Shown piece by piece: positions 9,940 through 23,905 of a stretch of 64,000 nt of DNA. The notes under the pieces are model-generated. The model made no database searches, had not been told where the DNA came from, and saw only the letters and a list, made by a program, of their open reading frames with translations. The stretch covers positions 109,644,620 to 109,708,619 of the forward strand of contig CM060900.1 in NCBI GenBank assembly GCA_030762935.1, read 5' to 3'. Each line of letters begins with the position of its first letter. Position 1 is the first letter of the stretch. Source of the stretch: Hymenopus coronatus. Its lineage: Eukaryota; Arthropoda; Insecta; Mantodea; Hymenopodidae. The position numbers were made by a program, and so were the translations under genes.

Positions 9940-12005
9940 ATACCAATGGCCCTGATCTCTTCGCGAATTTAAAACGAGTAGCCATCACGCCGTCTCCCGC
10001 ATTTTTTTTATGCAAACACTCCCATTCTAAAATAAACACACATTTCATCATTGCTAGTAAAGCGTTATGCGATGAATATTGTAGCTCTTAAGTTTCTACA
10101 GTTCTAAAATATAGCATGTAAGCAAAAATAAACAACAAAACATATCTGTCTTGTTTGCTTCTGGAGGGGGAATAACAATATACAAGCTTCTTTGAGAAGG
10201 AACGTGTTCCGTCTATTGTAGGGTTGGGGAGAATTTTAAGACGTCGCGGACAGAGTGACTCCACAGGTAGTCCCCGCGTCTCGCGTCAGAAATGTGACAC
10301 TTGCATAATAGCTTCCCCTTTGACAGAAAAGAAAGTCTGTTTGAAATAAAATTGTATCTTACATCAAGTAAGACAGCCAAACACAGGTCGCATCACATTC
10401 AATTATTTCTGTGAACCTTTCGAGTCGTGAATAGAAGCTAATGAGTTTGTTTTCAAACCGCCTGCCAAAGGTTTGTAACACACACTGCATCATTGTCGCA
10501 CGGCTGTTTACTGCAGTTATTACATTTTATTACGGGCTACACAAAACTGGTTAAAAACTGCAACGTTATTCTCTAGAAAGCAAATTACGTAATGCTCGCA
10601 TTTCGTAGGTATAAGTTGAAGTGAAACAGTTGAATGCAGACTTGCAGTGTATTACTTTGTAAATGAACTCCCTTCGCTTTCGCTAGGTTAGCTTCCCCTT
10701 CGCACAGATTGGCGAATAGTAATAGCAATGCAATGATTGGCGATAAACGTGATATGAACACTCTTGCACGACAAATGCACGCGCTATCGCCAGCCCGAGA
10801 GGCAGGCTAGAATCAAATGATCCCCTTATCTACCAACAAGAATTTATCGGCGTTCCAGAGCCATTTACTCTCTTGTGTAATATATTTTACTAAATCGGTT
10901 ATGAGCTTGTAAACACATTTCTCTTCAATTATACTGAGATAAATGATTCTTCTTGTTTCAAGGATTAGCTGTTATAGTCACCTCTTTCGGCTCTATCATC
11001 CATACATCTCTTACGAGGTCTACCAAAGTCTTTCTTTCCAATCGGCCTATAATGCCTTTTTAATTTCTTTTCTGTCATTCTGTCAACATGCATTTCCTTT
11101 CACTCTATTTTGTTCTATCTTATCATTAATGGAAAATAGTTCTGATCTTATTCACAACGTTTTCATGGGGAATTGCACGAATGAATTAATATGAATTGAG
11201 ATGGTTTTGAAAACGCAAGCTTTGATGATATTCATCCTTTTATGTTAGTCCACTTGGAATGCGTTAGTGAACCTGTTAAACATATATTTGTTACCTGTGT
11301 TTTATAAGCAGATTTTGAAACTAAATAATTACACTTAAGAATACATTGCGAACTATAGAAACCATAAAAGTGGGTTCTGTTATAATCTACCGCAGAGCAA
11401 TAAACAAAAAGCATTAACATATGACTACCACATACGAGTGAAGCAAAATAAGCGTTTCTTTACCGTATTCAGAACGATTGGAATGAGATGGTGTTTTCAT
11501 GCAAAAGATTTTGATCCGATCACATTTTGACCCCACTTTCTATGAGGACCGGGTCCAAGATTCAACATGAATTGAGTCCGTGTTTCTATGCAGCATTCAA
11601 TGCGGTGAGTGTACTCAAATCGATTTCAATCCCCAATGGAAACCTGGTGATTGTTTCATTTCTTATTTTATAAATTTTAGTGCATCTCCTTGCACATCTC
11701 ATGAACTTCATTTCTGCTGCCTATATGCGTGTTCTTTCCGTTTTTTTCTATGTACCGATTACTATATACAAAATTAGGCACTGCCACAATCTTATACAAT
11801 TTCATTTTTGTTTCCTTTCTTGCGCACAAGTCTCATGATTATTTTAAGTAAGCATAACGCCCTATTTCACGACGGCAGCCAATGAGAGGCACCCTGTTCG
11901 CACTACCGTTAAGAGATTACGGGGCAAAGTTATGTGGAGCAAACCTAGTAATTTCTTTCACATCCCCCTTTCTCTCTCTCAAAATCATGAAACTAATACA
12001 ATAGC
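9593..12005. other. Spacer with ATT microsatellite
   Basis: No gene is recognised in about 2.4 kb. An (ATT)n tract of about 15 units lies at 9893-9938; the long open frames across it encode poly-Asn or poly-Leu and are artefacts. A pyrimidine-rich tract sits just before it (9861-9874). The stretches at 10,600-10,830 and 11,860-11,930 are somewhat GC-richer but show no motif I can name. Confidence 0.45.
9893..9938. repeat. (ATT)15 microsatellite
   Basis: A near-perfect ATT trinucleotide tract. It may be a LINE-type 3' tail, since the 44-kb LINE also ends in a trinucleotide run, but no LINE sequence is recognisable beside it. Confidence 0.95.
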
Positions 12006-12007
12006 AG

Positions 12008-12518
12008 AAACATTATTTGTATGAAATATAAATGCGGAAAGTTCGTGCGCCGAATAGCTGAGGGAAAACTTGTTCCAATTCTGTGGGATAAAACTCACGC
12101 AGTGTGCACTTCATTGCCCACTTACTTGTCGGAAAGTTTTGTAAGAATATCACGTCGGAAGGCATCGAAGCGCGAAACAAATAACTTGATTACCAAATAT
12201 AGATATGGCATCCGTATATGCGCGAAATATGAAAATAAACTGGGAAAATGAATTAGAATAACAGAACTTATTTGTGAGAAATATAAATGCGGAACGTTCG
12301 TAAGCGTTGAATGGAAATTCGTTTCAATGCTGTGGGATAAAACTCACTCGATGTGTACTTTATTACACACCTATGTCAAAAAGAGTTGTAACAATATCAC
12401 GTCGGAAGGCATCGAAGCGCGAAACAAATAACTTGATTAGCAAATACAGATCTGGCATCTGTATATGCGCGGAATATGAAAACAAACTGGGGAAAACGAA
12501 TTTTATATCACCTGTATT
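12008..12518. repeat. Two-copy 255-bp tandem duplication
   Basis: Unit 1 (about 12008-12263) and unit 2 (about 12264-12518) share AAATATAAATGCGGAA, TGTGGGATAAAACTCAC, ATATCACGTCGGAAGGCATC and GAAGCGCGAAACAAATAACT in the same order with a period of 255 bp. The right half is the more conserved: about 75 bases there differ at only a few sites. The period is a multiple of three, and one frame stays open through the conserved half of both units (ISRRKASKRETNNLI). I do not recognise that peptide. Confidence 0.85.
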
Positions 12519-12594
12519 GCGAAAGAGCTGCATTTTATTTCCGCTTAAACGTCATGTGGGAAGAACAGAGGTATTTCTGCATACGAACTAAGCA

Positions 12595-13460
12595 TAAAAA
12601 ATCTGATGTGCTACATTCACATGACTTTCTCCCTATCTCTGTAACAAATTATTGTTAATAAGCTTATTCATCTACTTCGTGCTAATTGAAATAAACATTA
12701 GCAGGAACGGTTTTATTACTTAGTTTCTTATAAGTAGAAGGAAAATAAGGAAATACACTAGGCTAAACCGACAGTAAAATGTTTTAAAATGTCATAGCTA
12801 AGGGATTCAAATCCATTTCTTTGCGAGGCCAGGAGTTGACAAGTTCCCATATGAGAGAAATAGCATTATTAAAACTTAAACAAATAACAAGGAATACCTC
12901 GAAAACGGCTAACTCCACGAAAAACGGTATATGACTTAAATTGTACGTTTTAAGGAGATCTACATTTTGTGTGTAGTACATTTTTGTCTTCTCTTACAAT
13001 TTACCAGTTATGCAAAATTCAGAAAAAAAAATCATCAAGAATAAAGATGTCTTTAGAGGCTATTCCAAGAAAATCCAAGATATACATTATATGTCATCTA
13101 AATACCTTACATATAACAGATTTTAACGCAAGTCGTTATTGAGAAAACTAAAATGTTCGAAATGTTTTATAAGTAAAGGGTAGTTGGGTTGGGGGCATTT
13201 TCTTGAAAATCTTCATGTTGCACCTTTAGAAGATATTGAACTTAAAATATAAAGTTTGGTATTTAACGGACTTTTCGTTTCTGAGCTACGCTACACAAAG
13301 ACACACACAGGGACATTTTTCTAAAAATGCCTCTTTTTTTTATTCGGGGGGGGGGATCCTAAAATATGTATTCCGGTGAAATCTCGTTTTCGAATATTTG
13401 GGTTCAATACAATATCTTCTCCATACACTATGTACTTAGCACGTGTAAAGACAGTAAAAA
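12595..13460 (+). repeat. Family R repeat, complete copy (R6)
   Basis: It starts AAAAAATCTGATGTGCTACA and ends near AAGACAGTAAAAAC, about 0.87 kb. Internal blocks include AATACCTCGAAAACGG, GAGGCTATTCCAAGAAAATC and GTAAAGGGTAGTTGGG. Its end motif has decayed (GTGTAAAGACAGT for GCTAGAGAAAGT). It follows directly on the 255-bp tandem duplication. Confidence 0.8.
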
Positions 13461-13479
13461 CGATGCAGCTCTTAAAAAG

Positions 13480-13536
13480 CTGAAATTGTTCTACAATTTG
13501 AGTCAGTTGCCTATACCACTGAGCTAAATTACGAGG
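13480..13536 (-). other. tRNA-like fragment (5' two-thirds)
   Basis: The minus strand reads CCTCGTAATTTAGCTCAGTG then GTATAGGCAACTGACTC, a good D-arm and A box (TAGCTCAGTGGTA) followed by an anticodon-like stem and loop. No T arm (GGTTCAAATCC) follows, so this is a truncated tRNA pseudogene or SINE head and not a working tRNA gene. Confidence 0.55.
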
Positions 13537-14552
13537 TTTGATTTCTACTCCGATATTGAAGTAACATGCAAGGCGGTTGTGTAGTTTTATTTTTTATTTA
13601 ATTTCACAGTGCCTCATTAGCAAATAAACGGGTTGCGATGAAAATTTTCCGTACACCAGCAAAGCCTATGTGGACAGTTATTTCTAGCCAAAATCAAAAT
13701 ATACTGCTTTAGCCTGGGGTTTGTTCAGATTATTTAATTATTTCTTGAATATAGTAATTCAGCTGCTCAACATGAGCAAGAGTAATATTTAAAATAACAA
13801 TTTTTTGAAACACGTGCAATTCATTAACATATTTATTAAATTTAAATTATTTAGTGTAAGTATGGCTCCTTTTTTAAGAATTTAATGCCTTTGGAATTCT
13901 ATCCAAAGAATCAGCTTGGGTTGCCTTCAGCAACATATTAGCATCAAATGGCTATTTGAAAAGAACGTGCAAAAACAATATAAGTCATTTTCAACTACAT
14001 AAAATTTGGAGATGATATTACCTAATTTATGTGTGTTTGGCATACTTTTATTTATCTAATTGTGGCAGTTTCAGCTTTTTTTTCGCTGAAAAATATATTA
14101 TGCTCCTCTCTGAGCCTCAGTGATTAGCATAAATTGATTGTTTGTGTAAACAGTTGTTGCTGTCAGCTGTGTTATGCCTGTAAGAACAGAACATTACAAA
14201 ACTGAAATACTCGCTTGTGACTTGGATTGCAAAATAATATTGTGAATGGGAAGAGAAATGATTGTGAATGCCACCCAAACACACAGTGAACATTCATCCC
14301 TCTCCTGAGAAGAAATGGACGGAAACAATACAATCAACAGGAAATCCTGTTTTACTGTATATGATTTTCTTATCAAGTTAAGAAGAAGTACAACATATAT
14401 TTCTGTTGTGGCAAAGAATAACATTTTGTATTTTGTAAAACCCAATTTTTCCAAGAAATATGCAGCCAATTACCATTTTAATGGCATTTATAAACAGTTA
14501 ATGCCTGATTTTTGCGCCTTTTAACACCCTTAACTCTAGCAGAATCTAAACG
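13537..14552. other. Spacer without recognised feature
   Basis: About 1 kb of AT-rich DNA. Overlapping open frames of 91 and 69 codons on opposite strands (14194-14524) have no recognisable motif. Confidence 0.4.
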
Positions 14553-14811
14553 TTTTTTTTTTTTTTGTTTTTTTTTTTTTAAAACAGTAACGGAGTCTGA
14601 TCAGGACTCCGGTACTGTATCCCTATTTACATTTCCCCCCCGTAGGTTTTACTGATTACTGGTTTACTGGTTTTACTGTTTCTTTTACAAACATATACAC
14701 ATTGCACAAACATATAACATCCATGCCCACGGCGGGACTCGAACCCACGATCCCCTGCCCACGAAGCACCAAAGCGAGACGCTTTAGCGAGCGTGGCCAT
14801 GGGGACCGGCT
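14553..14811 (-). mobile_element. tRNA-derived SINE A, hairpin subtype
   Basis: On the minus strand this copy has the same head (AGCCGGTCCCCATGGCCACG), B box (GGGTTCGAGTCCCGCC) and body as the 5.2-kb copy. It has an internal CAATGTGTATATGTTTGTAA stretch and a 3' hairpin (CGGAGTC and GACTCCG stems) before a long A tail of about 28 bases. It is somewhat longer than the other copies because of an added body repeat. Confidence 0.9.
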
Positions 14812-17120
<2,309 letters not shown>

Positions 17121-17416
17121 TTGTCATACTTTTGGGAGGGGTGGATTGTGCAACAAAATCGGGTATTAATAAAGCATTTAGTGCAATTATGAAAGTAAAA
17201 GTGTAATAATCATAGTGTAGTACAAATGCTTCAATTGCATGAAAATTAAATACATGGTTCATTACTAAAAAGTTTGAAAAAAATAATGCTAGGTCTGCTG
17301 TGTCTTTCTGATTTCCGGTGAAAGCGTTGGGTTGTAGTTAATTCCTACCGACGTTGGTGGCTGAAGTAAGACGGACTCCATCTGCGGTTCCATTTCCACC
17401 GAGAGGTTTTAGTGTT
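17121..17416. other. Upstream flank without recognised feature
   Basis: No gene or repeat is recognised between the SIK upstream region and the next SINE. Confidence 0.4.
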
Positions 17417-17628
17417 GCCGGTCCCCATGGCCACGCTCGCTAAAGCGTCTCGCTTTGGTGCTTCGTGGGCAGGGGATCGTGGGTTCGAGTCCCGCCTTGG
17501 GCATGGATGTTATATGTTTGTGCAATGTGTATATGTTTGTAAAAGAAACAGTTAAACCAGTAATCAGTAAAACCTACGGGGGGAAATGTAAATAGGGATA
17601 CAGTAAAAAAAAAAAAAAAAAAAAAAAA
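17417..17628 (+). mobile_element. tRNA-derived SINE A, no-hairpin subtype
   Basis: This is the only plus-strand copy of SINE A: head GCCGGTCCCCATGGCCACGC, B box GGGTTCGAGTCCCGCC, body TGTATATGTTTGTAAAAGAA, ending GGGATACAGT and about 23 As. It lacks the 3' hairpin of the 5.2- and 14.6-kb copies. The pure A tail suggests a fairly recent insertion. Confidence 0.9.
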
Positions 17629-18739
17629 GTACGGCTTTATATGTGGGTACCTTGTGTTCCAGATGCTAAAACAATAATGATTTCAGGAATGGAGATTCAT
17701 ATAACATTTATATAACCTCTAAGCGGAGGAGTGAGCACTAGCTTGTAATCTCTGCGCCGACACATTTTAGGACACTTTCGCAGTGGCGGATCGTGGCTAC
17801 AATAGATCATGTGCTACAACAGGCACGATGAAAAACGAGATGATGAAATGATTAAGCTCGCCAAATTACGGTAAAAAAATTAAATCCATCGCCGATCGTT
17901 AAGATTGGAAATCTGGCCATCACCCTGCTGTTGAAATCTATGCCTCGAATCAATTTATCAATAGGCAACAGAAAAACGCTTTCGTAGGAAGGTTTTGAAA
18001 CTTCGAAGCGTTGAAAAACATATTTTCGGTTCTGCAAGTGTCACAGGTGTAGTTACCAGAATCCTGAGGAGCTTTGTGGGTTACCGAAAGGCTTCACCCA
18101 AATTTACCGATAAAGTGCATTTCATTAACGGAAAATGCTGCCTATTGTATAAGATAACAAGCTCAATTTTCAGGCGGGTTTTGTCTAAAATACTATAATG
18201 TTGAACCACGACAAATGCTTGGTCAGAAATATTTTAATATTGTGGAAAATTCTCGCTTTGAATGAATTTGTCTACAGAATAGTGATAAACATTCTAGAAT
18301 CGACTGTAGACCTTCTGGGTGATACGGTCACACATTTCTTAGCTTCGATTATCCTATGGATGTTGAATGCACGTTTATTTCCGCATTTTTGTTCCAAGTG
18401 AACATTTGTATCCACCTTCTCTCTTGCACTTTCCACTACACTAAAACTCTCTGAACATTATTTGTAGCTTTCAATGTATCAATTTATGTAGTCTGTAGCT
18501 GTTTATTCCATACTCTGAACGAATGAAAGTAATAAATTGAATTCCTCATCTTATAAATTTAGTCTTAGCCCTGTTGCCTCTTGAATGCTGATCTTTAAAG
18601 AATGAGATCTCTCTAAATTCGAGAAACAATCAATTAACGAGTTTCTATGCTCGTTCTTCAATTAAAATTCCATCGAGGTGGAGCACCAGTAGGCACCCTT
18701 TTAGCATCAATTTCTTCAAGTGCCGCTATTCCTTGCGGA
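17629..18739. other. Spacer without recognised feature
   Basis: About 1.1 kb with several 60-70 codon open frames (for example 17995-18198 and 18198-18401 on the plus strand). None shows a motif I recognise. Confidence 0.4.
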
Positions 18740-19606
18740 AATTATTTCTGTGTTCCGTTCACATGACTTTCTCTACCGGTTCTGCAAACCAACTATTCTT
18801 ACAAAAGAGACCCTTTTATCTACACCACACTAATCGAGATAAGCACTAGCACAAACGGTCTTACTACTTGATTCCTTGTAAGCAGAAGGGAAATATGACT
18901 AAAGCAATAGTCATATCTTTTAAAAGCTAGTCGCCATGTAAACAATTGAAGTTCGGTTTGCTTTGCTAGGCTAGCAATAAAGAAAAACGAGATGTACGGA
19001 AAGGTTTGAGAAAAATATAGGTTGTTTAAACTTGAAACCAATTACAAGGAATATCTTTGAAACCGTCAACTCTACAACAAAAATGCATACGGCATAAATT
19101 GTGTGTTTTAACGAAATATATATTTTTCCGTAATAAGTTTTTGCTTATTTATTGCGGTTTACTGGCTATGTAAAATTCAGCAAAAGTCATCAAGAACGAA
19201 TAGCTCTTCAGAAGCTATTCCCAGAAAATTCAAGATATATATTTTATTTGTGATGTAAATATCTATAATAGGCGGTATTTTAATCGTTGAAATCGTTATA
19301 GATACATTTTAGAAAAACAAAATGTTCAAGAATTCCTCCATGTAAAGGGTAGTTTGGAGTGGAGGGGATTTCCTTTAAAATCTTCGTGTCGCATCCTTGG
19401 AAGATACTAAACTTAAAAACCAAGTTTGATACTTAACGTTTTTTTAGTTTTTGAGTTATACTGTCCACAGACACACACGGACCTTTTTCTATTTTTTGGA
19501 TTCAGCGGACCTCAAAACAGATTTCCGGTAAAATTTCGGTATCGAATTTTTGGGTGGAATACAATACCTTCTCTATATACTATGAACATACTACGCGTAG
19601 AGAAAG
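18740..19606 (+). repeat. Family R repeat, complete copy (R7)
   Basis: From TTTCTGTGTTCCGTTCACAT and GACTTTCTCTACC to CGTAGAGAAAGTAAAAAC, about 0.87 kb. It keeps the uninterrupted TTCCTTGTAAGCAGAAGGG that is split by a SINE in R2. It therefore serves as the empty-site reference for that insertion. Confidence 0.85.
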
Positions 19607-19778
19607 TAAAAACGGAGCAAAGCACGACAATGTGCTGAAATGCTCATGTGATACTGCATGTTAATTGAATACCCATGTTTCATCTTTGCCTGATTCACCA
19701 TTTATAACAGAACCACCATCGTAAGTTTGTGCGATATTTATTAGGAGGTAATTTTATAACATACTATAGTACTTAATT

Positions 19779-21052
19779 CGAGGGTCGGCTGATAAGTCCC
19801 GGGCCTCTCAATGAAAACAGCATTTAAAACACTTTTTTTTTCTTTGCTTTATTTCTCAACATAATCTCCAGAAAGGTTAATACATTTGTCATATCGGTGT
19901 TCTAATTTAATTAAACCATCTCTGGAGTGCGATTTATCAAGGTTCTCAAAATAGCTGTTTAACGCATTAATGACCTCGTTGCTGTGAAATCTTCGTCCTC
20001 CAAGAAATGTTTTGAGGTTTGGTAGTCCCTGGGTGTTAGATCTGGCGAATAGGGTGTTTGTTCAAGCAATTCGAACTTGAGTCGCACATTGTTTCACATT
20101 GCAATGACTGAACGAAGGGCCGCAGCATTGTCATGATGAAACAATTATTTTTTTTTTTTTTTTTGCTAAATGAGGTCTTTTTCTTTTCTCCTCATCACTC
20201 AAGCGTCGCAGAAATCTTGCATAATAGCCCCCAGTGAAACGTTTACCCTTTTCCAAGTAATCAATACAAATAATTCCCTGTGCATCTCAGAAAACACTCG
20301 CCATAACCTTGTCAGCTGACAAGATTGACTTTGCCTTTTTTATAGTTGGTTCACCTGGCACAATCCACTGTTTTGACTGTGATTTACTTTCTGGAGTGTA
20401 GTGATGTATCCAAGTTTCATTCATGATAATAAGCCGTCTCAAAAATTCACTGGGACTTTTACGGTAGAGCTCCACATTCTTAACAGAAACAGTTATTCTT
20501 TGCAACTTTTGATCAGGTGTCAACAAACGCGACACCCATCTTGCACAGACCTTGTGAAAGCCCAAAACATTACTTAAAATATTACCTGCACGTTCTTTTG
20601 ATATGATTACAGCCTCTGCTATTTCAAACAACTTCAATCTGCGGTATTCCAGTACTAAACGATGCATTTTTTTCAATGATCTCTGGGGTTGTCACTTCTA
20701 CTGGGCATCCAGAGCGAGGCTCATCACTAGTGCTCGTACGTTCCACCTTTCAATCGTTGAATATGAAGGAGCAGAGTCTTTCAATATACTGTCCATTTCC
20801 TCCTTGATTTCTTTAGGCGTTAAGCCTTTCAAATGGAAGTATTTAATCACTGCTCGTTTTTCCAAATCCTCCATTTTCGTGAAAACTCTAAAGTTGTCTT
20901 GTTTAAAATTCTGTCATTCAAAAAGTAATTAAGCTATTGACCTGTAACTATGGATATAAGCTAGTGTAGAGTTAAACTATTCGACGCTACCGTCTGACTG
21001 GCCTAGTGGCGCCATATCTGTGTAAGGCCCGGGACTTATCAGCCGACCCTCG
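19779..21052 (-). mobile_element. Mariner element, near full length (copy M2)
   Basis: The left end CGAGGGTCGGCTGATAAGTC and the right end are inverted repeats of at least 28 bp, with the right one reading CCGACCCTCG at its edge. A TA follows the right end (21053-21054); the left flank reads AATT, so the target duplication is altered there. The length of 1274 bp is normal for mariner. The transposase frame is on the minus strand. The 57-kb element belongs to the same family. Confidence 0.95.
19849..20874 (-). pseudogene. Mariner transposase, inactivated (M2)
   Basis: The frame starts at ATG 20874 with MEDLEKRAVIKYFHLKGLTP, an HTH domain, and ends LEHRYDKCINLSGDYVEK at TAA 19849-19851, the usual full length (about 345 residues). 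The longest open part (20287-20676) holds the second HTH and linker (LLTPDQK) and the first catalytic region. There the family's DETWIHHY reads NETWIHHY: the first metal-binding Asp is replaced by Asn. About 20 bases after SYSTIERW are missing compared with the 57-kb copy, and further frameshifts follow downstream. The cut-and-paste function is lost. Confidence 0.9.
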
Positions 21053-21084
21053 TACATGCAGATAGATATTACATCATAATTTTA

Positions 21085-21520
21085 ACGACCCGTGGCTCAG
21101 GCGTTTCGTCTGAGATTGGCACTCGGGAGGTCGTGAGATGGGTTTCCCACGACCCACCACTCCAAACCATGGGTTTTCTGGGGGGTTCCGTGTCACTAGG
21201 GAAATTTCTTCATTCTCCGAACTTCCTGCTCCTTCATTTCATATCTATTTCATCAAATCGATCTATTTCACGGTTTTGAGTGTCGACGAAGGCTGCGGTG
21301 GAGGCGCCCTTCCGTGGAGATGACTTCGCTCTCGGCGGAGGGATGGCGTTGGAAGTCATCTGTAAACTCAGGAAATTTAGTCAGACCTACTTGGACACTG
21401 TTATGGACCCTCCATAGTGGCTCTCTCCCCGTCTGGTTTCGGCCGCTATTTGAAATCACACACATTTCATCCTATCCTCCTGGGGTCTACGTACAATAAG
21501 CCAATAGCCATAATGCGGAA
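21085..21520 (+). mobile_element. Putative tRNA-derived SINE (family D)
   Basis: The segment opens CGACCCGTGGCTCAGGCGTT, with an A-box-like TGGCTCAGGCG, then GGTCGTGAGATGGGTTTCCC where a T arm would be expected. It continues as GC-rich sequence unlike its surroundings until about 21515. Only one copy is present in the window and the B box is poor, so the label is tentative. A short open frame across it has no known motif. Confidence 0.35.
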
Positions 21521-22165
21521 TCCCTCCGACATCACACACATCATAACTATAATGTATTATAATTATTAGTATATTTTAATACATGATATATTAAAATTGC
21601 AATACATCATATTATATACAAAAATAATATTTCATGTGGCACAAATCTGTTTTGTACCTACTGAAAAATACAACGAACTGGTCATGTTCTGAAACATTGG
21701 TGCGTCATCTGCTATTTTTCCAAGATATTCTGCTTTATTCATCTCATCTCGAATTGCATTATGGCTGAACTCTAACATACACACTAGAAGATCATTTGAA
21801 TAGATTTTATGTAGGAGCCATTATGCACATTATTGGAATTATTGCATCCTTTCAGGGTACTGACCAGCTCACTCAAAAATTCAATTATTCCATGATAAAT
21901 TCCAGGATTTTCTGATTTCTTAGTTTCATTTTGTCTGCATAGAACCAGTTCAAGGCACCGTAAAACCTAATACAGCCTTCTTAAAATGTTCCTTTCAGCT
22001 TGATACTCTTCTGTGCTCCCATGGTAAGCCTGACGCAACACAGTTGAGATGTTTCTTCTGCCTAAGGTTTGTCTCAAATTATGGATACTTTTGTGTTGCT
22101 CTCATGTATTCTTGTGAATTCACTTAGACGGCCACGATTAGTACACCCAGTTTTAGGTCATATGG
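21521..22165. other. Spacer without recognised feature
   Basis: AT-rich; no gene is recognised. The first 100 bp are a dense ATAATATATTAT-like stretch. Confidence 0.4.
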
Positions 22166-22268
22166 CTACATTTCTAGTATATATTGTGAATACAGGAAGT
22201 ATTGTATTCCACCCAAAATTCTATGCCGAGAATTCTGAAAGTATATTTTTGAGGTCCCTGAATTAAAA
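22166..22268 (-). repeat. Family R end fragment (R8)
   Basis: A 100-bp inverted piece from one end of family R (GTATTGTATTCCACCCAAAA and TTTTTGAGGTCCCTGAAT). It directly abuts the forward copy R9, giving an inverted junction. Confidence 0.75.
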
Positions 22269-22269
22269 T

Positions 22270-23449
22270 ACTGAGGGTTCCATTCACATGACTTTCTCTA
22301 GCTGTTCCATAAACAAACTTTTCTTACAAAAGATTGTTTTTATTGTTTCATTTATGTAGCCCCCTTTAACATCTATGGTCATATCGGGGGGTTTGCACTT
22401 TGAAACAACCCGTTGTCTGAAGGTACTTTTTTTACGTTTGGTTTAAAACAAAATCCTTTTATTTTCCTCAAACACACACACACACACACATTCACTCTCA
22501 CATACATACTTCCAGACTCTGTGGGGGATACGGAATAATTTTGGCTAAAGAAAAATTCCCCGCCCAGTCGGGAATCGAACCCGGAACCCCCGGGACCCCC
22601 GGGTGAGAAAACAGCTCGCTGACTACTCGACCACGGAGGCAATCGACAAAAAGACTATATCTACTAATCGAGATAAACAGCAGAAATGGTCTTATTACTT
22701 GCTTTTTGCAAGTAGAGGGGAAATAGGGGAATGCACTAGACTAAAGAAACAGTTAAACCCTTTAAAAGCCGGTGGCTGTGTGAAACAATTGAACTTCCAT
22801 TCTCTTTTCTTGTCAGAAATAAACAAAAGACAGACGAAAGAACGATGGTCTACCGTTTGAGAAAAGTTCCAAGTAGTTTAAAATTGAATCCAATAACACG
22901 GGATATCTCGGAAACGGTCTACTCTTCAACAAAACATGAATATAACATAAATTATGTGTTTTAACGAGCTCTACATGTTTGTGCAGTAAGTTTTTGTCTA
23001 TTTCTTACGGCTTACAAGTTACGCAAAATTCATCCAGAATGAACAGCTCTTCAGAAGCTATTCCCAGAAAATTCAAGGTATACCAACATTTCATTTGTGA
23101 TGTAAATATCATGGCATTTTAATCAAAATCATTATAACCATTTTTGAGAAAAACAAAAATTTCAAAAATTTGTTCATGTAAAGGGTAGTTTGAGGTTTAG
23201 TGTCGCAGCCTTGGAATATATTTACTAAACTTAAATACCAAGTTTGGTATTTTACGACCTTTAGTTTTTTAGATATTCTGTCCGCAGGCATAGACACACA
23301 AACACACACGGATCTTTTTCTAAAAAGGATTTTTTCGACTCAGGGTATCTCAAAATATAGTTCTGGCGAAATCTCGACATCGATTTTTGGGTGGAATATA
23401 ATACTTGCTCTATCCACTATGCATTGTACATACGTGCTAGAGAAAGTAA
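22270..23449 (+). repeat. Family R repeat, complete copy split by a SINE (R9)
   Basis: It runs from GGGTTCCATTCACATGACTT to GCTAGAGAAAGTAAAAAAGG. With the 0.3-kb SINE E insertion removed it is about 0.87 kb, the family's usual size. The host sequence resumes as ATCTACTAATCGAGATAAAC after the insertion. Confidence 0.85.
22338..22645 (-). mobile_element. tRNA-derived SINE (family E) inserted in R9
   Basis: The minus strand begins TGCCTCCGTGGTCGAGTAGT, a tRNA-like D arm and A box, followed by CCGGGTTCGATTCCCGACTG, a strong B box. After a GT-microsatellite stretch it ends in an A-rich tail near 22340. The flanks CAAAAGATT and CAAAAAGACT are the likely decayed target duplication. It is a different tRNA-head family from SINEs A-C. 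Confidence 0.75.
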
Positions 23450-23905
23450 AAAAGGTACGTGCGTGTGTCTATCTGTGTCTACAAGAACAGCCTAACTCAA
23501 AAACGGAAATTCGGTTACATATCTACCAAACTTGATATAGTTGTGCTTGTTCCAAAAATGACACACCAAGAATGTCAAGAAAATCCCCTACCTCAAACTA
23601 CATTTTACAGAAAACATTTTTCGAAAATGTTCATTACTTAAATGTGGCTCTATCGCTTTGGATTAAAATACCATATGTGTAAGTATTTTTTTATGACAAA
23701 TAACTGTAATATCTTGAATTTTCTGACAATTTCTGAAGTTCTGTTCAGTCAGAATGAACTTTAAATAACTTATATAAATCTTACTACATAAAAAATGTAT
23801 ACCTCATTGAAACACGCAATCCATGTTGTACTTTTGGGCGGGGGGGGGTAAGTTAACCATTTCCGAGGTATTCCCTCCTATTAGTTTAAAGTTTCACCTA
23901 ATTCT
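23450..23905 (-). repeat. Family R repeat, 5'-truncated inverted copy (R10)
   Basis: Starting right at the end of R9, the sequence runs backwards through family R: AACTCAAAAACGGAAATTCG, TTCCAAAAATGACACACCAA, GTAATATCTTGAATTTTCTG, then ACCATTTCCGAGGTATTCCC. R9 and R10 form a palindrome-like, tail-to-tail pair with almost no spacer. Confidence 0.75.

Noticed and set aside
9722..10091. Opposed 109- and 67-codon frames across an ATT tract
   Set aside because: They encode poly-Asn and poly-Leu from the microsatellite; this is not a gene.
23200..23535. 111-codon frame in family R as a conserved protein
   Set aside because: Similar peptides recur in other R copies (for example 19426 and 29483), but frames are cut at different places in each and reverse-strand frames are equally open. 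The likeness is in the DNA.
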